Below are positions 8,576 through 17,710 of a stretch of DNA of 64,000 nucleotides, piece by piece (positions within the stretch are counted from its first letter, which is position 1; each line of letters begins with the position of its first letter). Origin of the DNA: Bacillota bacterium (GTDB taxonomy: Bacteria; Bacteroidota; Bacteroidia; Bacteroidales; Bacteroidaceae); assembly GCA_023664625.1 (NCBI GenBank), contig JAMPFD010000013.1, positions 24,762-88,761 on the forward strand, written 5' to 3'. Position numbers and translations under genes: made by a program. The notes beneath the pieces are model-generated. The model searched no databases. It was not told the DNA's origin and saw only the letters and a list, made by a program, of their open reading frames with translations.

Positions 8576-10600
8576 TTAAAGAATGGCTTTTACCTGGTTG
8601 TAGACATTCTCTGCTGTATATCCGAGTTTTTCGTCAAGTACCTTGTAAGGGGCTGAGAAACCGAAGCTGTTAAGACCCCATACTGTTGATTTCGGGTCGG
8701 CACCAATGAGGAACGCCTGAAGATTAACAGGGAGACCGGCTGTCAGGCCGAATACCTTTGCACCTGCCGGAACAACGGACTGCTGATATTCCATTGGCTG
8801 TGAACGGAAGACACCCTCAGAAGGAACACTGACGATACGGCACTTGATTCCATCTTTACGGAGCAGTTCTGCACCGCTGATGAGTGTTGAGACCTCAGAG
8901 CCTGATGCGACCATTACAACATCAGGGTTCTCATCTGAACCTTTAACGATATATGCGCCCTTGCGAGCCTGCTCGTAGTCATTGCCTTCTGGTAGGTCAT
9001 TGATATTCTGGCGTGAGAAGATGAGTGCTGTCGGAGTTTCTGTGTTCTCCATTGCCATTGCCCATGCTACTGTAGTCTCTTTTGCCTCTGCCGGACGGAG
9101 GACAAGTACTGAGTTTTTGCCGGCGTGGTTCTTTAGTTTCTCCATGAGACGTATCTGTGCTTCCTGCTCTACAGGCTCATGAGTCGGGCCATCCTCACCT
9201 ACGCGGAATGCGTCGTGTGTCCAAATGAACTTGACAGGAAGCTGCATGAGGGCTGCCATACGTACTGCAGGTTTCATGTAGTCTGAGAACACGAAGAATG
9301 TTCCGCAAGCCGGAATGACACCGCCATGGAGGGACATGCCGATGCAGCAGCATGCCATGGTGAGCTCAGCTACGCCAGCCTGGAAGAATGCTCCGGAGAA
9401 ATCGTCCTTTGTAAGTGCCTGTGTCTTTTTAAGGAATCCGTCGGTCTTGTCCGAGTTGGAGAGGTCTGCGGAAGCGCAAATCATGTTTGGCACTTGCTCT
9501 GCGAGTGCAGAGAGGCAAGCCGCTGATGCTGAACGTGTGGAGTCATTGGCTTTCTGGCAGACCTTTGTCCAGTCAATTTGCGGAGCTTTGTTTGAGAACC
9601 AGTCATCCTGTTGTTTTGCTTTCTCAGGATTGGCTTCTGCCCATGCTTTCTCTTCTGCATAACGCTCTGTTACGATTGCTTTGAGTTCTTCTGTGCGTGC
9701 AGCATACATTTCCTGTACTTCAGGGAAGATTACGAATGGATTTTCTGGGTCTCCGCCGAGATTTTTGATAGTATTGATGTAGGCATCTCCGCCGAGAGGA
9801 GCTCCGTGGGTTTTGCAGTTTGACTCATAAGATGTGCCGTCAGCTTTCAGGGCACCCTTGCCCATGATGCATTTGCCGATTATGAGAGTAGGTTTCCCTT
9901 CGACTTTCTTTGCTGTCTCAATAGCTTTGCGAATCTGGTCAATATCATTGCCGTTGATTTCTATTACCTCCCAACCGAATGCCTTGTACTTTGCAGCTGT
10001 ATCCTCACACATTACTTCCTTTGTTTCTGTGGAGAGCTGTATGTCGTTGGAGTCATAGAACATGATGAGGTTATCCAGGCCAAGAACGGCTGCTATACGT
10101 GCACCGCCCTGTGATATTTCTTCCTGAATGCCTCCGTCAGAGATATAGGCGTAGATAGTCTCTTTCTTGAAAGTAGGATTGCCTGTGTGCTCAGCAAGGA
10201 ACTTTGCAGCAATGGCTGCGCCGATGGCAAACACATGACCTTGTCCGAGTGGACCGGAGGTGTTCTCTACACCACGGGCAATCTCAAACTCCGGGTGTCC
10301 TGTTGTAGGAGAGCCCCACTGACGGAGCTGTGCGAGTTCGTCAAGAGTGTATTTTCCTGTCAGGGCAAGTTGTGAATATAGCATTGGTGCCATGTGGCCA
10401 GGGTCGAGGAAGAAACGGTCACGGCCAACCCACTCAGGGTTCTGTGGGTCATAGTTCAGGTATTCTGAATAGAGAACATTTATAAAGTCTGCGCCGCCCA
10501 TGGCTCCTCCCGGGTGACCGGATTTTGCTTTTTCTACCATAGATGCTGCAAGAATACGGATATTATCAGCAGCAAGTTTCATTGTCTTGTTGTCGTTCAT
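8576..10600 (-). CDS. tkt: Transketolase
   Basis: The 674-residue thiamine-diphosphate enzyme moves two-carbon units between sugar phosphates (xylulose-5-P with ribose-5-P or erythrose-4-P). SGHPGGAMGGADF near residue 27 and GPLGQGHVFAIGAA near 117 are transketolase signatures. The ThDP/Mg site is SDGGIQEEISQ with the later SNDIQL; the pyrimidine domain contains the EDGPTHEPVEQ loop. All three domains are present at full length. Its position 24 bp after the ribulokinase gene and before rpiB makes it the outlet of the arabinose pathway: L-arabinose gives xylulose-5-phosphate, transketolase's donor. Confidence 0.96.
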   Translation of the reverse strand: MNDNKTMKLAADNIRILAASMVEKAKSGHPGGAMGGADFINVLYSEYLNYDPQNPEWVGRDRFFLDPGHMAPMLYSQLALTGKYTLDELAQLRQWGSPTTGHPEFEIARGVENTSGPLGQGHVFAIGAAIAAKFLAEHTGNPTFKKETIYAYISDGGIQEEISQGGARIAAVLGLDNLIMFYDSNDIQLSTETKEVMCEDTAAKYKAFGWEVIEINGNDIDQIRKAIETAKKVEGKPTLIIGKCIMGKGALKADGTSYESNCKTHGAPLGGDAYINTIKNLGGDPENPFVIFPEVQEMYAARTEELKAIVTERYAEEKAWAEANPEKAKQQDDWFSNKAPQIDWTKVCQKANDSTRSASAACLSALAEQVPNMICASADLSNSDKTDGFLKKTQALTKDDFSGAFFQAGVAELTMACCCIGMSLHGGVIPACGTFFVFSDYMKPAVRMAALMQLPVKFIWTHDAFRVGEDGPTHEPVEQEAQIRLMEKLKNHAGKNSVLVLRPAEAKETTVAWAMAMENTETPTALIFSRQNINDLPEGNDYEQARKGAYIVKGSDENPDVVMVASGSEVSTLISGAELLRKDGIKCRIVSVPSEGVFRSQPMEYQQSVVPAGAKVFGLTAGLPVNLQAFLIGADPKSTVWGLNSFGFSAPYKVLDEKLGYTAENVYNQVKAIL

Positions 10601-10624
10601 GGTTTTATTTTCCTTTTTATATGA

Positions 10625-12214
10625 TTATTTCTTATAGTTTACAGCTGCCTGCTCGATGGCAAGTCCGGCTTTGTATGTCTCAATGTATTTATTGAAACCT
10701 TCAATGTCTTCTTGTGTCGGAGAGATGGCAACGCCGTTGTTCCCGTCAAATACGACATATTCAAGATAATCGGCGAGGGATTTTGACTCTTTATTGATAA
10801 GGTATCCGGCAAGGAGTGCTATGCCCCATGCTCCACCTTCTCCGGCTGTCTCCATAACGGAGATAGGAGAGTTGAGAGCTGCTGCAAGGATACGCTGACC
10901 GACACCTTTTGTCTTGAACAGTCCGCCATGACCTGTTATGCGGTCAACTTTAACCTTCTCTTCGTTGAACAGAATGTCGTTGCCAAGCTTAAGTACGGCT
11001 ACGGTTGCATAAAGGTGGGAACGGAAGAGGTTGGCAAGATTGAACTTGTCGTTGGCTGACCTTACCAGCATAGGGCGTCCTTCTGCAAGTCCGGTAACAG
11101 GCTCTCCTGATATGTAGTTGTATGCCAGCACGCCTCCGCAGTCTGCATCACCGTTCAAGGCATTATTGTAAAGCTTTCCGTAGATTTCGTTCATGTCAAC
11201 GGGAATGCCAAGGAGTTCTTGGTATTCTTTGAACAGCTTTACCCATGCGTTAATGTCTGAGGTACAGTTATTACAGTGAACCATTGCCACGAGTGAACCG
11301 TCAGGCGTCGTAACCATGTCGATCATTTCTGACGGCTTGCTGAGGTCTTTTTCCAGTACTATCATGGAAAAAGAGGAAGTTCCTGCGGAGACATTTCCCG
11401 TGCGTTGCTTTACTGCATTTGTTGCCACCATTCCTGTTCCGGCATCACCTTCCGGCGGGCAGAGTGGAATGCCGCCTTTCAGATTGCCAGAAACATCAAG
11501 GCGTTTCGCGCCGTCATCGGTAAGTGTTCCTGCATGTTCTCCCGCACATAGCACTTTTGGCAGTATGTCCATCAGTGTCCATGGGTATCCTTTCGGCTGT
11601 ATGAGATTGTCGAATTTCTCAACCATCTCACTATTGTAGTCCTTTGTTTCAGGATCAATAGGGAGCATGCCGGATGCATCTCCGACACCAAGGACTTTCT
11701 CACCTGTCAGCTGCCAGTGTATGTATCCGGCCAATGTTGTCAGATATTTGATGTTCCTGACGTGGTCATTGTCTTCGAGTATGCACTGGTAAAGGTGTGA
11801 GATGCTCCAGCGCAGCGGGATGTTGTAGACGAAAAGTTCAGAAAGTATGGAAGCTGCCTTGCCTGTGTTCGTGTTACGCCAGGTACGGAAAGGGACGAGT
11901 ATCTTGTCATTCTCGTCAAATGCCATATATCCATGCATCATCGCAGAGATGCCGATAGCGGCAAGGTTCGTGATGACACAGTCGTATTTCGCCTTTACAT
12001 CTTTCAGCAGGCTTGCGTAGCAGTCTTGCAGGCCGTACCATATTTCTTCTGTTGAATATGTCCAAAGACCGTCAACGAGGGAGTTTTCCCATTCATGGCA
12101 GCCTTGTGCAACAGGTTTGTTATTCTCGTCAATGAGAACAGCTTTAATGCGGGTAGAGCCAAACTCTATACCGAGAATGGCTTTGCCTGCAATTATAGTT
12201 TCTTTTGCGTTCAT
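10625..12214 (-). CDS. araB: FGGY-family pentulose kinase, probable L-ribulokinase
   Basis: The 529-residue FGGY kinase opens with GIEFGSTRIKAVLID, the N-terminal nucleotide/sugar loop of the family, and ends its second domain with TGHGGLFKTKG and ETAGEGGAWGIALLAGY. In this cluster the expected reaction is ATP-dependent phosphorylation of L-ribulose to L-ribulose-5-phosphate. The sequence resembles the Bacteroides ribulokinase group rather than the enterobacterial AraB, so a xylulokinase label could be given by a similarity search; the flanking araA, araD and araR support the ribulokinase call. It starts 32 bp after araA on the same strand. Confidence 0.85.
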   Translation of the reverse strand: MNAKETIIAGKAILGIEFGSTRIKAVLIDENNKPVAQGCHEWENSLVDGLWTYSTEEIWYGLQDCYASLLKDVKAKYDCVITNLAAIGISAMMHGYMAFDENDKILVPFRTWRNTNTGKAASILSELFVYNIPLRWSISHLYQCILEDNDHVRNIKYLTTLAGYIHWQLTGEKVLGVGDASGMLPIDPETKDYNSEMVEKFDNLIQPKGYPWTLMDILPKVLCAGEHAGTLTDDGAKRLDVSGNLKGGIPLCPPEGDAGTGMVATNAVKQRTGNVSAGTSSFSMIVLEKDLSKPSEMIDMVTTPDGSLVAMVHCNNCTSDINAWVKLFKEYQELLGIPVDMNEIYGKLYNNALNGDADCGGVLAYNYISGEPVTGLAEGRPMLVRSANDKFNLANLFRSHLYATVAVLKLGNDILFNEEKVKVDRITGHGGLFKTKGVGQRILAAALNSPISVMETAGEGGAWGIALLAGYLINKESKSLADYLEYVVFDGNNGVAISPTQEDIEGFNKYIETYKAGLAIEQAAVNYKK

Positions 12215-12246
12215 AGTTGTATTGACTTTCAGCGTTTTACTTCTGA

Positions 12247-13794
12247 TTACATCAATGCCTTGTTAAGCATGTAATATACTTCATTGATGCGGAGGTCGCG
12301 CTTTACGGACTCGAATGTAGAGTTCTTGTCAATGTGCAGGTACTCAATGTTGAGCATTTCTGCGTAATCTTCCCAATATTCAGGAGTTATGTCATAGGAG
12401 AAGCATGAATGATGTGTTCCACCAGCGAGAATCCATGAGCCTGCTCCTATTTCGAAATTGGGCTGTGGAACCCAAAGGGCATTTGCCACAGGGAGTTTTG
12501 GCAGTGGTTTCGGCTGTATGCAGTGTACATCATTTACGATAAGACGGAATCTGTTGCCCATGTCTACAACGGTTGCCGTAACGCCGTCGCCGACTTTTGA
12601 GTTGAACACGAGGCGCGCTGTCTGTTGCTTACGTACACCAATGCCAAGATGGTGGACTTCGAGGCGTACCGGTTCGTCTTCCACAGCGATGAGCGGACAT
12701 ACCTCAAGCATGTGGCTCTGGAGGAGGGAAGAGTTCTCGCCATCAAAGTTCAGTGTATAGTCTTCGAGGAAAGAGCAGCCTGTCGGAAGTCCCTGAGTCA
12801 TATACCACAGTGTGCGGTACAGAGCTGCAGATTTCCAGTCTCCCTCTGCGCCGAAGCCATAGCCTTCTGCCATGAGACGCTGTGAGGCAAGGCCGGGAAT
12901 CTGGTCGAAGCCTACGAAACCTTCCGAGTCAGGATCGTCCCATGATCCAAGGTCGTCAAAGTTTGTCGTGAAGCCTTTGGCACCTTTTGCCTTGAGGATG
13001 GCACGGAGAGCAAGCTCTGCACGTGCGGCGTTCCATATTTTCTTGTTGCCGATTTCCTCGCCGGCCTCGCAAGGAACGATCTTGTACAATTTCTTGTATT
13101 CTTCGACAAGTGCGTCAACGTCTTCAGGATTAACTTTCTTCCAGTAGTCCATAAGTTCCGATACGCAGCAGTAGTCGACATGGTATCCGAGGACTTGTTC
13201 TGCAGAAACCTTGTCACCGTCTGTTACGGCAACATTATTCATCTGGTCGCCGAAGCGTATGATAAGCATGTCCTTTGCGTCTGCCACGGCAGCGGCGACA
13301 CGCGCCCAGACTGCAATGTGTTCCTGTGTCTTTTTCTCTTTCCAGTATCCTACGACAACCTTGCGTGGCTTGCGGAGACGTGAGCAGATGTGTCCGAATT
13401 CACGGTCACCGTGTGCGGACTGGTTCAGGTTCATAAAGTCCATGTCCATGGTGTCCCAAGGAATTTCCCGGTTGTATTGGGTATGCAGGTGGAGGAGAGG
13501 CTTGTTCAGTGCCTGCAGGCCATGAATCCACATTTTTGCAGGAGAGAATGTGTGCATCCAGGTGATGACACCGACGCACTTGTCCTCATTGTTGGCTGCT
13601 TTCATGACAGCGGCAACCTCTTTGTCGGAGTTTGCTGTGCCTTTGTATACTACTTTTATGGGGATGATGCCTGTTGCGTTGAGTCCGTCGACCATTTCCT
13701 GTGAGTGGCCGTCTACGACTTTAACAGTCTCGCCTCCGTAAAGGAGCTGTGCTCCGGTTATCCACCAAAGCTCTAAGTTCTCAAATGGTTTCAT
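12247..13794 (-). CDS. araA: L-arabinose isomerase
   Basis: AraA converts L-arabinose to L-ribulose using a divalent metal. The 515-residue protein begins MKPFENLELWWITGAQLLYG, has the VITWMHTFSPAKMWI stretch and HTQYNREIPW near residue 120, and ends with GGTHHSCFSYD containing a metal-site histidine. Length matches the roughly 500-residue family. The frame is open 21 codons upstream, but those residues have no family similarity, so the start at 13794 is chosen. It is the first gene after the palindromic operator at 13996-14023 and probably heads an araA-araB-tkt-rpiB transcript. Confidence 0.96.
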   Translation of the reverse strand: MKPFENLELWWITGAQLLYGGETVKVVDGHSQEMVDGLNATGIIPIKVVYKGTANSDKEVAAVMKAANNEDKCVGVITWMHTFSPAKMWIHGLQALNKPLLHLHTQYNREIPWDTMDMDFMNLNQSAHGDREFGHICSRLRKPRKVVVGYWKEKKTQEHIAVWARVAAAVADAKDMLIIRFGDQMNNVAVTDGDKVSAEQVLGYHVDYCCVSELMDYWKKVNPEDVDALVEEYKKLYKIVPCEAGEEIGNKKIWNAARAELALRAILKAKGAKGFTTNFDDLGSWDDPDSEGFVGFDQIPGLASQRLMAEGYGFGAEGDWKSAALYRTLWYMTQGLPTGCSFLEDYTLNFDGENSSLLQSHMLEVCPLIAVEDEPVRLEVHHLGIGVRKQQTARLVFNSKVGDGVTATVVDMGNRFRLIVNDVHCIQPKPLPKLPVANALWVPQPNFEIGAGSWILAGGTHHSCFSYDITPEYWEDYAEMLNIEYLHIDKNSTFESVKRDLRINEVYYMLNKALM

Positions 13795-13995
13795 ATTGGT
13801 TAGTTTTTTTGTATAATCTGAGTAATCTGCTGTAGCAGTTATTGTCATTGACGTCAATTATGAATTGTGCATGAATAATGGATACTCATATTTTCCAATT
13901 GGCTGTGGCAGACATTTTAGTGTTCTCAGAATATATTCTTGTTGATATTAATTCCTGCTGTCTTGATATGCAAATTTTCAGAATGGAATTCATAT

Positions 13996-14023
13996 TATAA
14001 TATGTACGTGCGTACATATTATA
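13996..14023. promoter_or_regulatory. Palindromic operator, probable AraR binding site
   Basis: A perfect inverted repeat with 13-bp arms (core ATAATATGTACG, two central bases TG, CGTACATATTAT) lies in the 240-bp gap between araD and araA. It has no T-run and is AT-rich with a GTAC core, so it looks like a dimer binding site rather than a terminator. The neighbouring Nudix regulator AraR is the obvious candidate ligand. About 200 bp separate it from the araA start. I see no second exact copy elsewhere in the arabinose locus. Confidence 0.65.
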
Positions 14024-14034
14024 TTATGAATGCA

Positions 14035-14733
14035 TCAGTGTTTCTGTCCCGGCTGTCCGTAATAGGCGTTGGGGCCGTGTTTGCGTAAGTAGTGTTTCTC
14101 TATGAGCAGGGGATTCATTTTTGTATCAGGATTGAGTGTGAGTGAGATGAATGCCATTTTCGCACACTGTTCCATTACTTTTGCATTATATACGGCGTTT
14201 GCCGGTGATGTTCCCCAAGAGAAAGGGCCGTGACATTTTACGAGGACTCCCGGGGTATGGTCAGGATTAATGTCTTTGAAGGCATCGATGATAACCGTGC
14301 CTGTTTCTTTCTCATATTCAGCCATCTCGCTTTCGGCCATGTCACGTGTGCACGGGATGTCCTTGTAGAAATAATCTGCGTGCGTCGTGCCGATATTTGG
14401 TATGCTGAGTCCTGCCTGTGCAAAGGCTGTCGCATAGGTTGAATGTGTATGTACGACGCCGGCTATGTTAGGGAAAGCCTTATAAAGCTCGATATGTGTC
14501 GGGGTGTCAGAAGAAGGATTCATTGTGCCCTCGACAACTTTTCCTGTGGCAATCTCTACGACGACCATGTCTTCTGCTTTCATGTCATCGTATGATACTC
14601 CTGACGGCTTTATGACCATAAGTCCTTTCTCACGGTCTATTCCGCTGACATTTCCCCAAGTGAAGATTACGAGATTTTGCTTCACAAGGTCAAGGTTAGC
14701 CCGGAATACTTGTTCTTTTAGTTCTTCCAACAT
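14035..14733 (-). CDS. araD: L-ribulose-5-phosphate 4-epimerase
   Basis: AraD, a class II aldolase-fold zinc enzyme, turns L-ribulose-5-phosphate into D-xylulose-5-phosphate. The 232-residue protein shows [21 protein letters not shown] near the N-terminus, [14 protein letters not shown], the zinc histidines in [20 protein letters not shown], and KCHGPFSWG. Length matches E. coli AraD (231). It is 29 bp downstream of araR on the same strand and is followed by the palindrome at 13996-14023. Confidence 0.95.
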   Translation of the reverse strand: MLEELKEQVFRANLDLVKQNLVIFTWGNVSGIDREKGLMVIKPSGVSYDDMKAEDMVVVEIATGKVVEGTMNPSSDTPTHIELYKAFPNIAGVVHTHSTYATAFAQAGLSIPNIGTTHADYFYKDIPCTRDMAESEMAEYEKETGTVIIDAFKDINPDHTPGVLVKCHGPFSWGTSPANAVYNAKVMEQCAKMAFISLTLNPDTKMNPLLIEKHYLRKHGPNAYYGQPGQKH

Positions 14734-14762
14734 AGTTCTTTATTTTTTTAAGGTGGTTTTCT

Positions 14763-15428
14763 TTAGAGTCTGAAATCTGCTTCGTTGCCGTTGTATCGGT
14801 ACATGACGGCTCCGCGCTTTGATGTGAGTTTGTCTATGATATTTGTTTCCTCAATGACATTGCTCTGCTTTGCCCGTTTTCGGAAATTGCGCTTGTCTAT
14901 TTCCTTTCCGATGATAGCTTCAAAGACATTCTGCAATTGCGTCAGGGTGAACAGTTCCGGTAGGAGCGAGAAGCATATAGGTTCGTTGTAGATGCGTCTT
15001 CTCAGCATTACGAGCGCATCCTCGACCATGTCGCTGTGGTCAGAGAAGAGTGGTGGGATGTCGTTCAGGCTGACCCATTCGAGTCCGTATTGCCTGCGCA
15101 GGTCTTCGTCATAATCCTTTACATTGATGAGTGCGCAATATGCCACTGATATTACTCGTGAGCCCGGGTCACGGTTTACAGCTCCGTATGCGCCGACCTG
15201 GCGCATGAATATGTCCTTCAGTCCGGTGAGGCTTGTCAGAACTCTTTCCGCGGCATTCTCAAGGTTCTCCGTCTGTGAGACAAAGCCGCCGTACAGTGCC
15301 CATTCTCCACGTCCCGGGTCTATTGTCCTGCGGCCCAGAAGCATTTTTAATTTTCCATTGTCGAAACCGAATACTATACAGTCCACAGAAATGTATGCCT
15401 GTGAGTATTCTCTGTAATAGTCAATCAT
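14763..15428 (-). CDS. araR: Nudix-related transcriptional regulator of arabinose use
   Basis: The 221-residue protein has an N-terminal Nudix-like fold (about residues 10-140) in which the catalytic REx2EE of a true Nudix box is replaced: the corresponding stretch GGFVSQTENLENAAERVLTSLTG keeps little of it, so hydrolase activity is unlikely. The C-terminal part (about 145-220, with FTLTQLQNVFEAIIGKEI and NFRKRAKQ) fits a winged helix DNA-binding domain. This is the architecture of the Bacteroides AraR/NrtR-like regulators, which sense L-arabinose. Its place between the transporter and araD supports this. The probable operator is at 13996-14023. Confidence 0.88.
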   Translation of the reverse strand: MIDYYREYSQAYISVDCIVFGFDNGKLKMLLGRRTIDPGRGEWALYGGFVSQTENLENAAERVLTSLTGLKDIFMRQVGAYGAVNRDPGSRVISVAYCALINVKDYDEDLRRQYGLEWVSLNDIPPLFSDHSDMVEDALVMLRRRIYNEPICFSLLPELFTLTQLQNVFEAIIGKEIDKRNFRKRAKQSNVIEETNIIDKLTSKRGAVMYRYNGNEADFRL

Positions 15429-15513
15429 TTGGATTTATGTTTTTTACAAACAGATTCTGGTTGAAGGTGCAGCTTATGGACAGAGCCAAAAGCTACACCT
15501 TTATGTTTATGTA

Positions 15514-17496
15514 TTACCAGAGTACAATATACAGTACTGCAAGGATGATGATCACTCCTGCTGCTCCAAGGTTGAATGCCCTGTCGGTCTTGAATATGTC
15601 AAGGTCTATGGCAACGAGTTTCGGATCCTGGACAGTGTCCAGCGCATTTGAGCGGAGGTAGAAGCCTATTGTCGCCGTGATGGCTGCGAAGAATATCATT
15701 GCGCCTTGTACTCCGTGTATTGCGAGTGTGGTGTTGAAGAACGACATTACCAGGCATATCACGGAAAGGACGGAGATTGTGTACAGCACCTTGCTCCAGA
15801 ACAGCTGTGTCTTCACGGTATTCTCCGTGAGTCTGTCAGCTTTCACGGCTTTGCTGCTGTAGAGGGATATTGTGACAAACATGATGATGAGCACGATGAA
15901 CACATATCCTGAGCGGACCAGGAACGGGACGTCCGGCATGGTGAACTTGAACAGTATGGAGAAGAAGAATGTTCCGAATGCGGCGGCTACGGCGGCGGCA
16001 CCGGATGCACGTTTCCATAGAAGTCCGAGTCCGAAGATTACGACGACGCCTGGGTATACGAATGCGGAATATTCCTGGATGAACTGGAATGCCTGGTCAA
16101 TGCCTCCCATCAGCGGGTAAACGGCAACGAGGGCGATGAGGAGTGCGCTCACGGATGTCAGGCGGCCTACGTTCACGAGCTGCTTCTCGCTGGCATTCTT
16201 GTTGATGAACTGCTTGTAGATATCCATTGTGAACAATGTCGAGGTAGAGTTGAACATTGACGCAAGTGATGATATTACGGCTGCGGCGAGTGCTGCGAAG
16301 GAGAGGCCTTTGACGAATGTCGGGGTGAAGTTGCGTATGAGGAAAGGATAAGCGTCGTCAGAGCGTTCGATTCCTCCGGCGAGAGTTTGGCGGAGGGTTT
16401 CCAGAGCCTGACCGTCGCCGTTCATGATGTAGAATGCGCATACGCCGGGGATGCAGACGATGAACGGTATGAGAATCTTGAGGAATGCTGCGAAAATCAT
16501 GCCTTTCTTTGCTTCGGCAAGAGACTTTGCTGCGAGACCTTTCTGTATGATGTACTGGTTGAAGCCCCAGTATCCGAGGTTTGTGAGCCACAGTGCGCCG
16601 AAGATAAGCACGATGCCCGAGTTTGTGAAGTAAGGGTCTTCTTTCTGTACTGTCACACCGTTCTCGACTACGCCGTTGATGACAGGATACAGTTCTTCGT
16701 TTCTGGTTACGATAAGGTTGAAATGCTTGTCTCCCGCCTGGTCGATGCACCAGCTGTAGATGTTTCCGAGAGCCTCCAAGGCTCCGCAGCCCCATACCTC
16801 GGCTCCGATTACGGAGAGTGCGGCGTATGCCGTTATGAGTCCGCCGCCGACGAGGAATGTTACCTGCATCACGTCGGTCCATGCCACGGATGCGAGTCCG
16901 CCGTAGATGGAGTAGAGTCCTGCGATGACGAAGAGTATGACGATGATGACCATGCGCACCTGGTCAATCTCCATTCCTCCGAGGTTTATGACCATGTCTG
17001 TCGGGAGTCCGAGAATCTGCTGGATGGCGAGTGCGCCGAGCCATGCAACGGAAGTCAGGTTGACGAAGACATAGAGGAAGAGCCACAGAAGTGAGAATGC
17101 GAGTCCCACGCCCCAGTTGTAGCGTTCGCGGAGGAACTGCGGGATGGTGAAGATCTTCTTCTCGATCATGAGAGGAAGGAGGAATTTTCCCACGACAAGG
17201 AGTGTTGCGGCGGCCATGAGTTCGTATGCTGCCTGTGCTATTCCTGACGCGAATGCCGAGCCTGACATGCCGATAAACTGTTCGGCGGAGATGTTTGCCG
17301 CGATAAGCGATGCGCCGACTGCCCACCATGTCAGTGTGTTGCCGGCAAGGAAATAGTCGGTCGATGATTTCTCTTCGCCCTTCTTGCCGCGGCTCAGGAA
17401 TATTCCGAGGCCTACGAGCAGGACGATGTAGGCGGCAAATACGACGTAGTCGATAGTCGCAAAGCCGTTGTTCTGTAATGCTTCAATTACGCTCAT
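15514..17496 (-). CDS. araP: Sodium:solute symporter, probable L-arabinose transporter
   Basis: A 660-residue multispanning inner-membrane protein of the sodium/solute symporter (SSS, SGLT-like) family. SSTDYFLAGNTLTWWAVGASLIAANISAEQFIGMSGSAF near residues 44-82 is the conserved beginning of the transport core, and GGLASVAWTDVMQ near residue 200 is another SSS landmark. It carries extra C-terminal hydrophobic segments. Position in the arabinose cluster makes L-arabinose the likely substrate, taken up with Na+; the Na+-NQR encoded later in the window would help supply the sodium gradient. It is followed 85 bp later by araR. Confidence 0.88.
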   Translation of the reverse strand: MSVIEALQNNGFATIDYVVFAAYIVLLVGLGIFLSRGKKGEEKSSTDYFLAGNTLTWWAVGASLIAANISAEQFIGMSGSAFASGIAQAAYELMAAATLLVVGKFLLPLMIEKKIFTIPQFLRERYNWGVGLAFSLLWLFLYVFVNLTSVAWLGALAIQQILGLPTDMVINLGGMEIDQVRMVIIVILFVIAGLYSIYGGLASVAWTDVMQVTFLVGGGLITAYAALSVIGAEVWGCGALEALGNIYSWCIDQAGDKHFNLIVTRNEELYPVINGVVENGVTVQKEDPYFTNSGIVLIFGALWLTNLGYWGFNQYIIQKGLAAKSLAEAKKGMIFAAFLKILIPFIVCIPGVCAFYIMNGDGQALETLRQTLAGGIERSDDAYPFLIRNFTPTFVKGLSFAALAAAVISSLASMFNSTSTLFTMDIYKQFINKNASEKQLVNVGRLTSVSALLIALVAVYPLMGGIDQAFQFIQEYSAFVYPGVVVIFGLGLLWKRASGAAAVAAAFGTFFFSILFKFTMPDVPFLVRSGYVFIVLIIMFVTISLYSSKAVKADRLTENTVKTQLFWSKVLYTISVLSVICLVMSFFNTTLAIHGVQGAMIFFAAITATIGFYLRSNALDTVQDPKLVAIDLDIFKTDRAFNLGAAGVIIILAVLYIVLW

Positions 17497-17710
17497 TGGA
17501 TTTTAGTGTTTATTTATTAGTTGTTAGTTGTTTCGCCATTTCTTCTCCGCCGCCGTCCCGTTTTCCGGTTCTGTGGGCGGCCGTTGTGGCCTGTCTGCCG
17601 TCAGCCTGCCGGCGTCCGGTTCCGGAAGGCCGCGGCGGGGTCTTTCCCTGCCGTCTTTCCGGCGGGAGGCAGCGGCGTGGCGCCGTTTCGGGGCGTGCGC
17701 CGTCCTTCAA
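17497..17710. other. GC-rich gap between galM and araP
   Basis: This 214-bp gap is far richer in G and C than most gaps in the window and contains several overlapping CCGG/GCCGG inverted repeats (around 17600-17690). No promoter box of the Bacteroidetes type was seen. The open frames across it in other directions are shadows of galM and of the GC-rich sequence. Confidence 0.5.
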
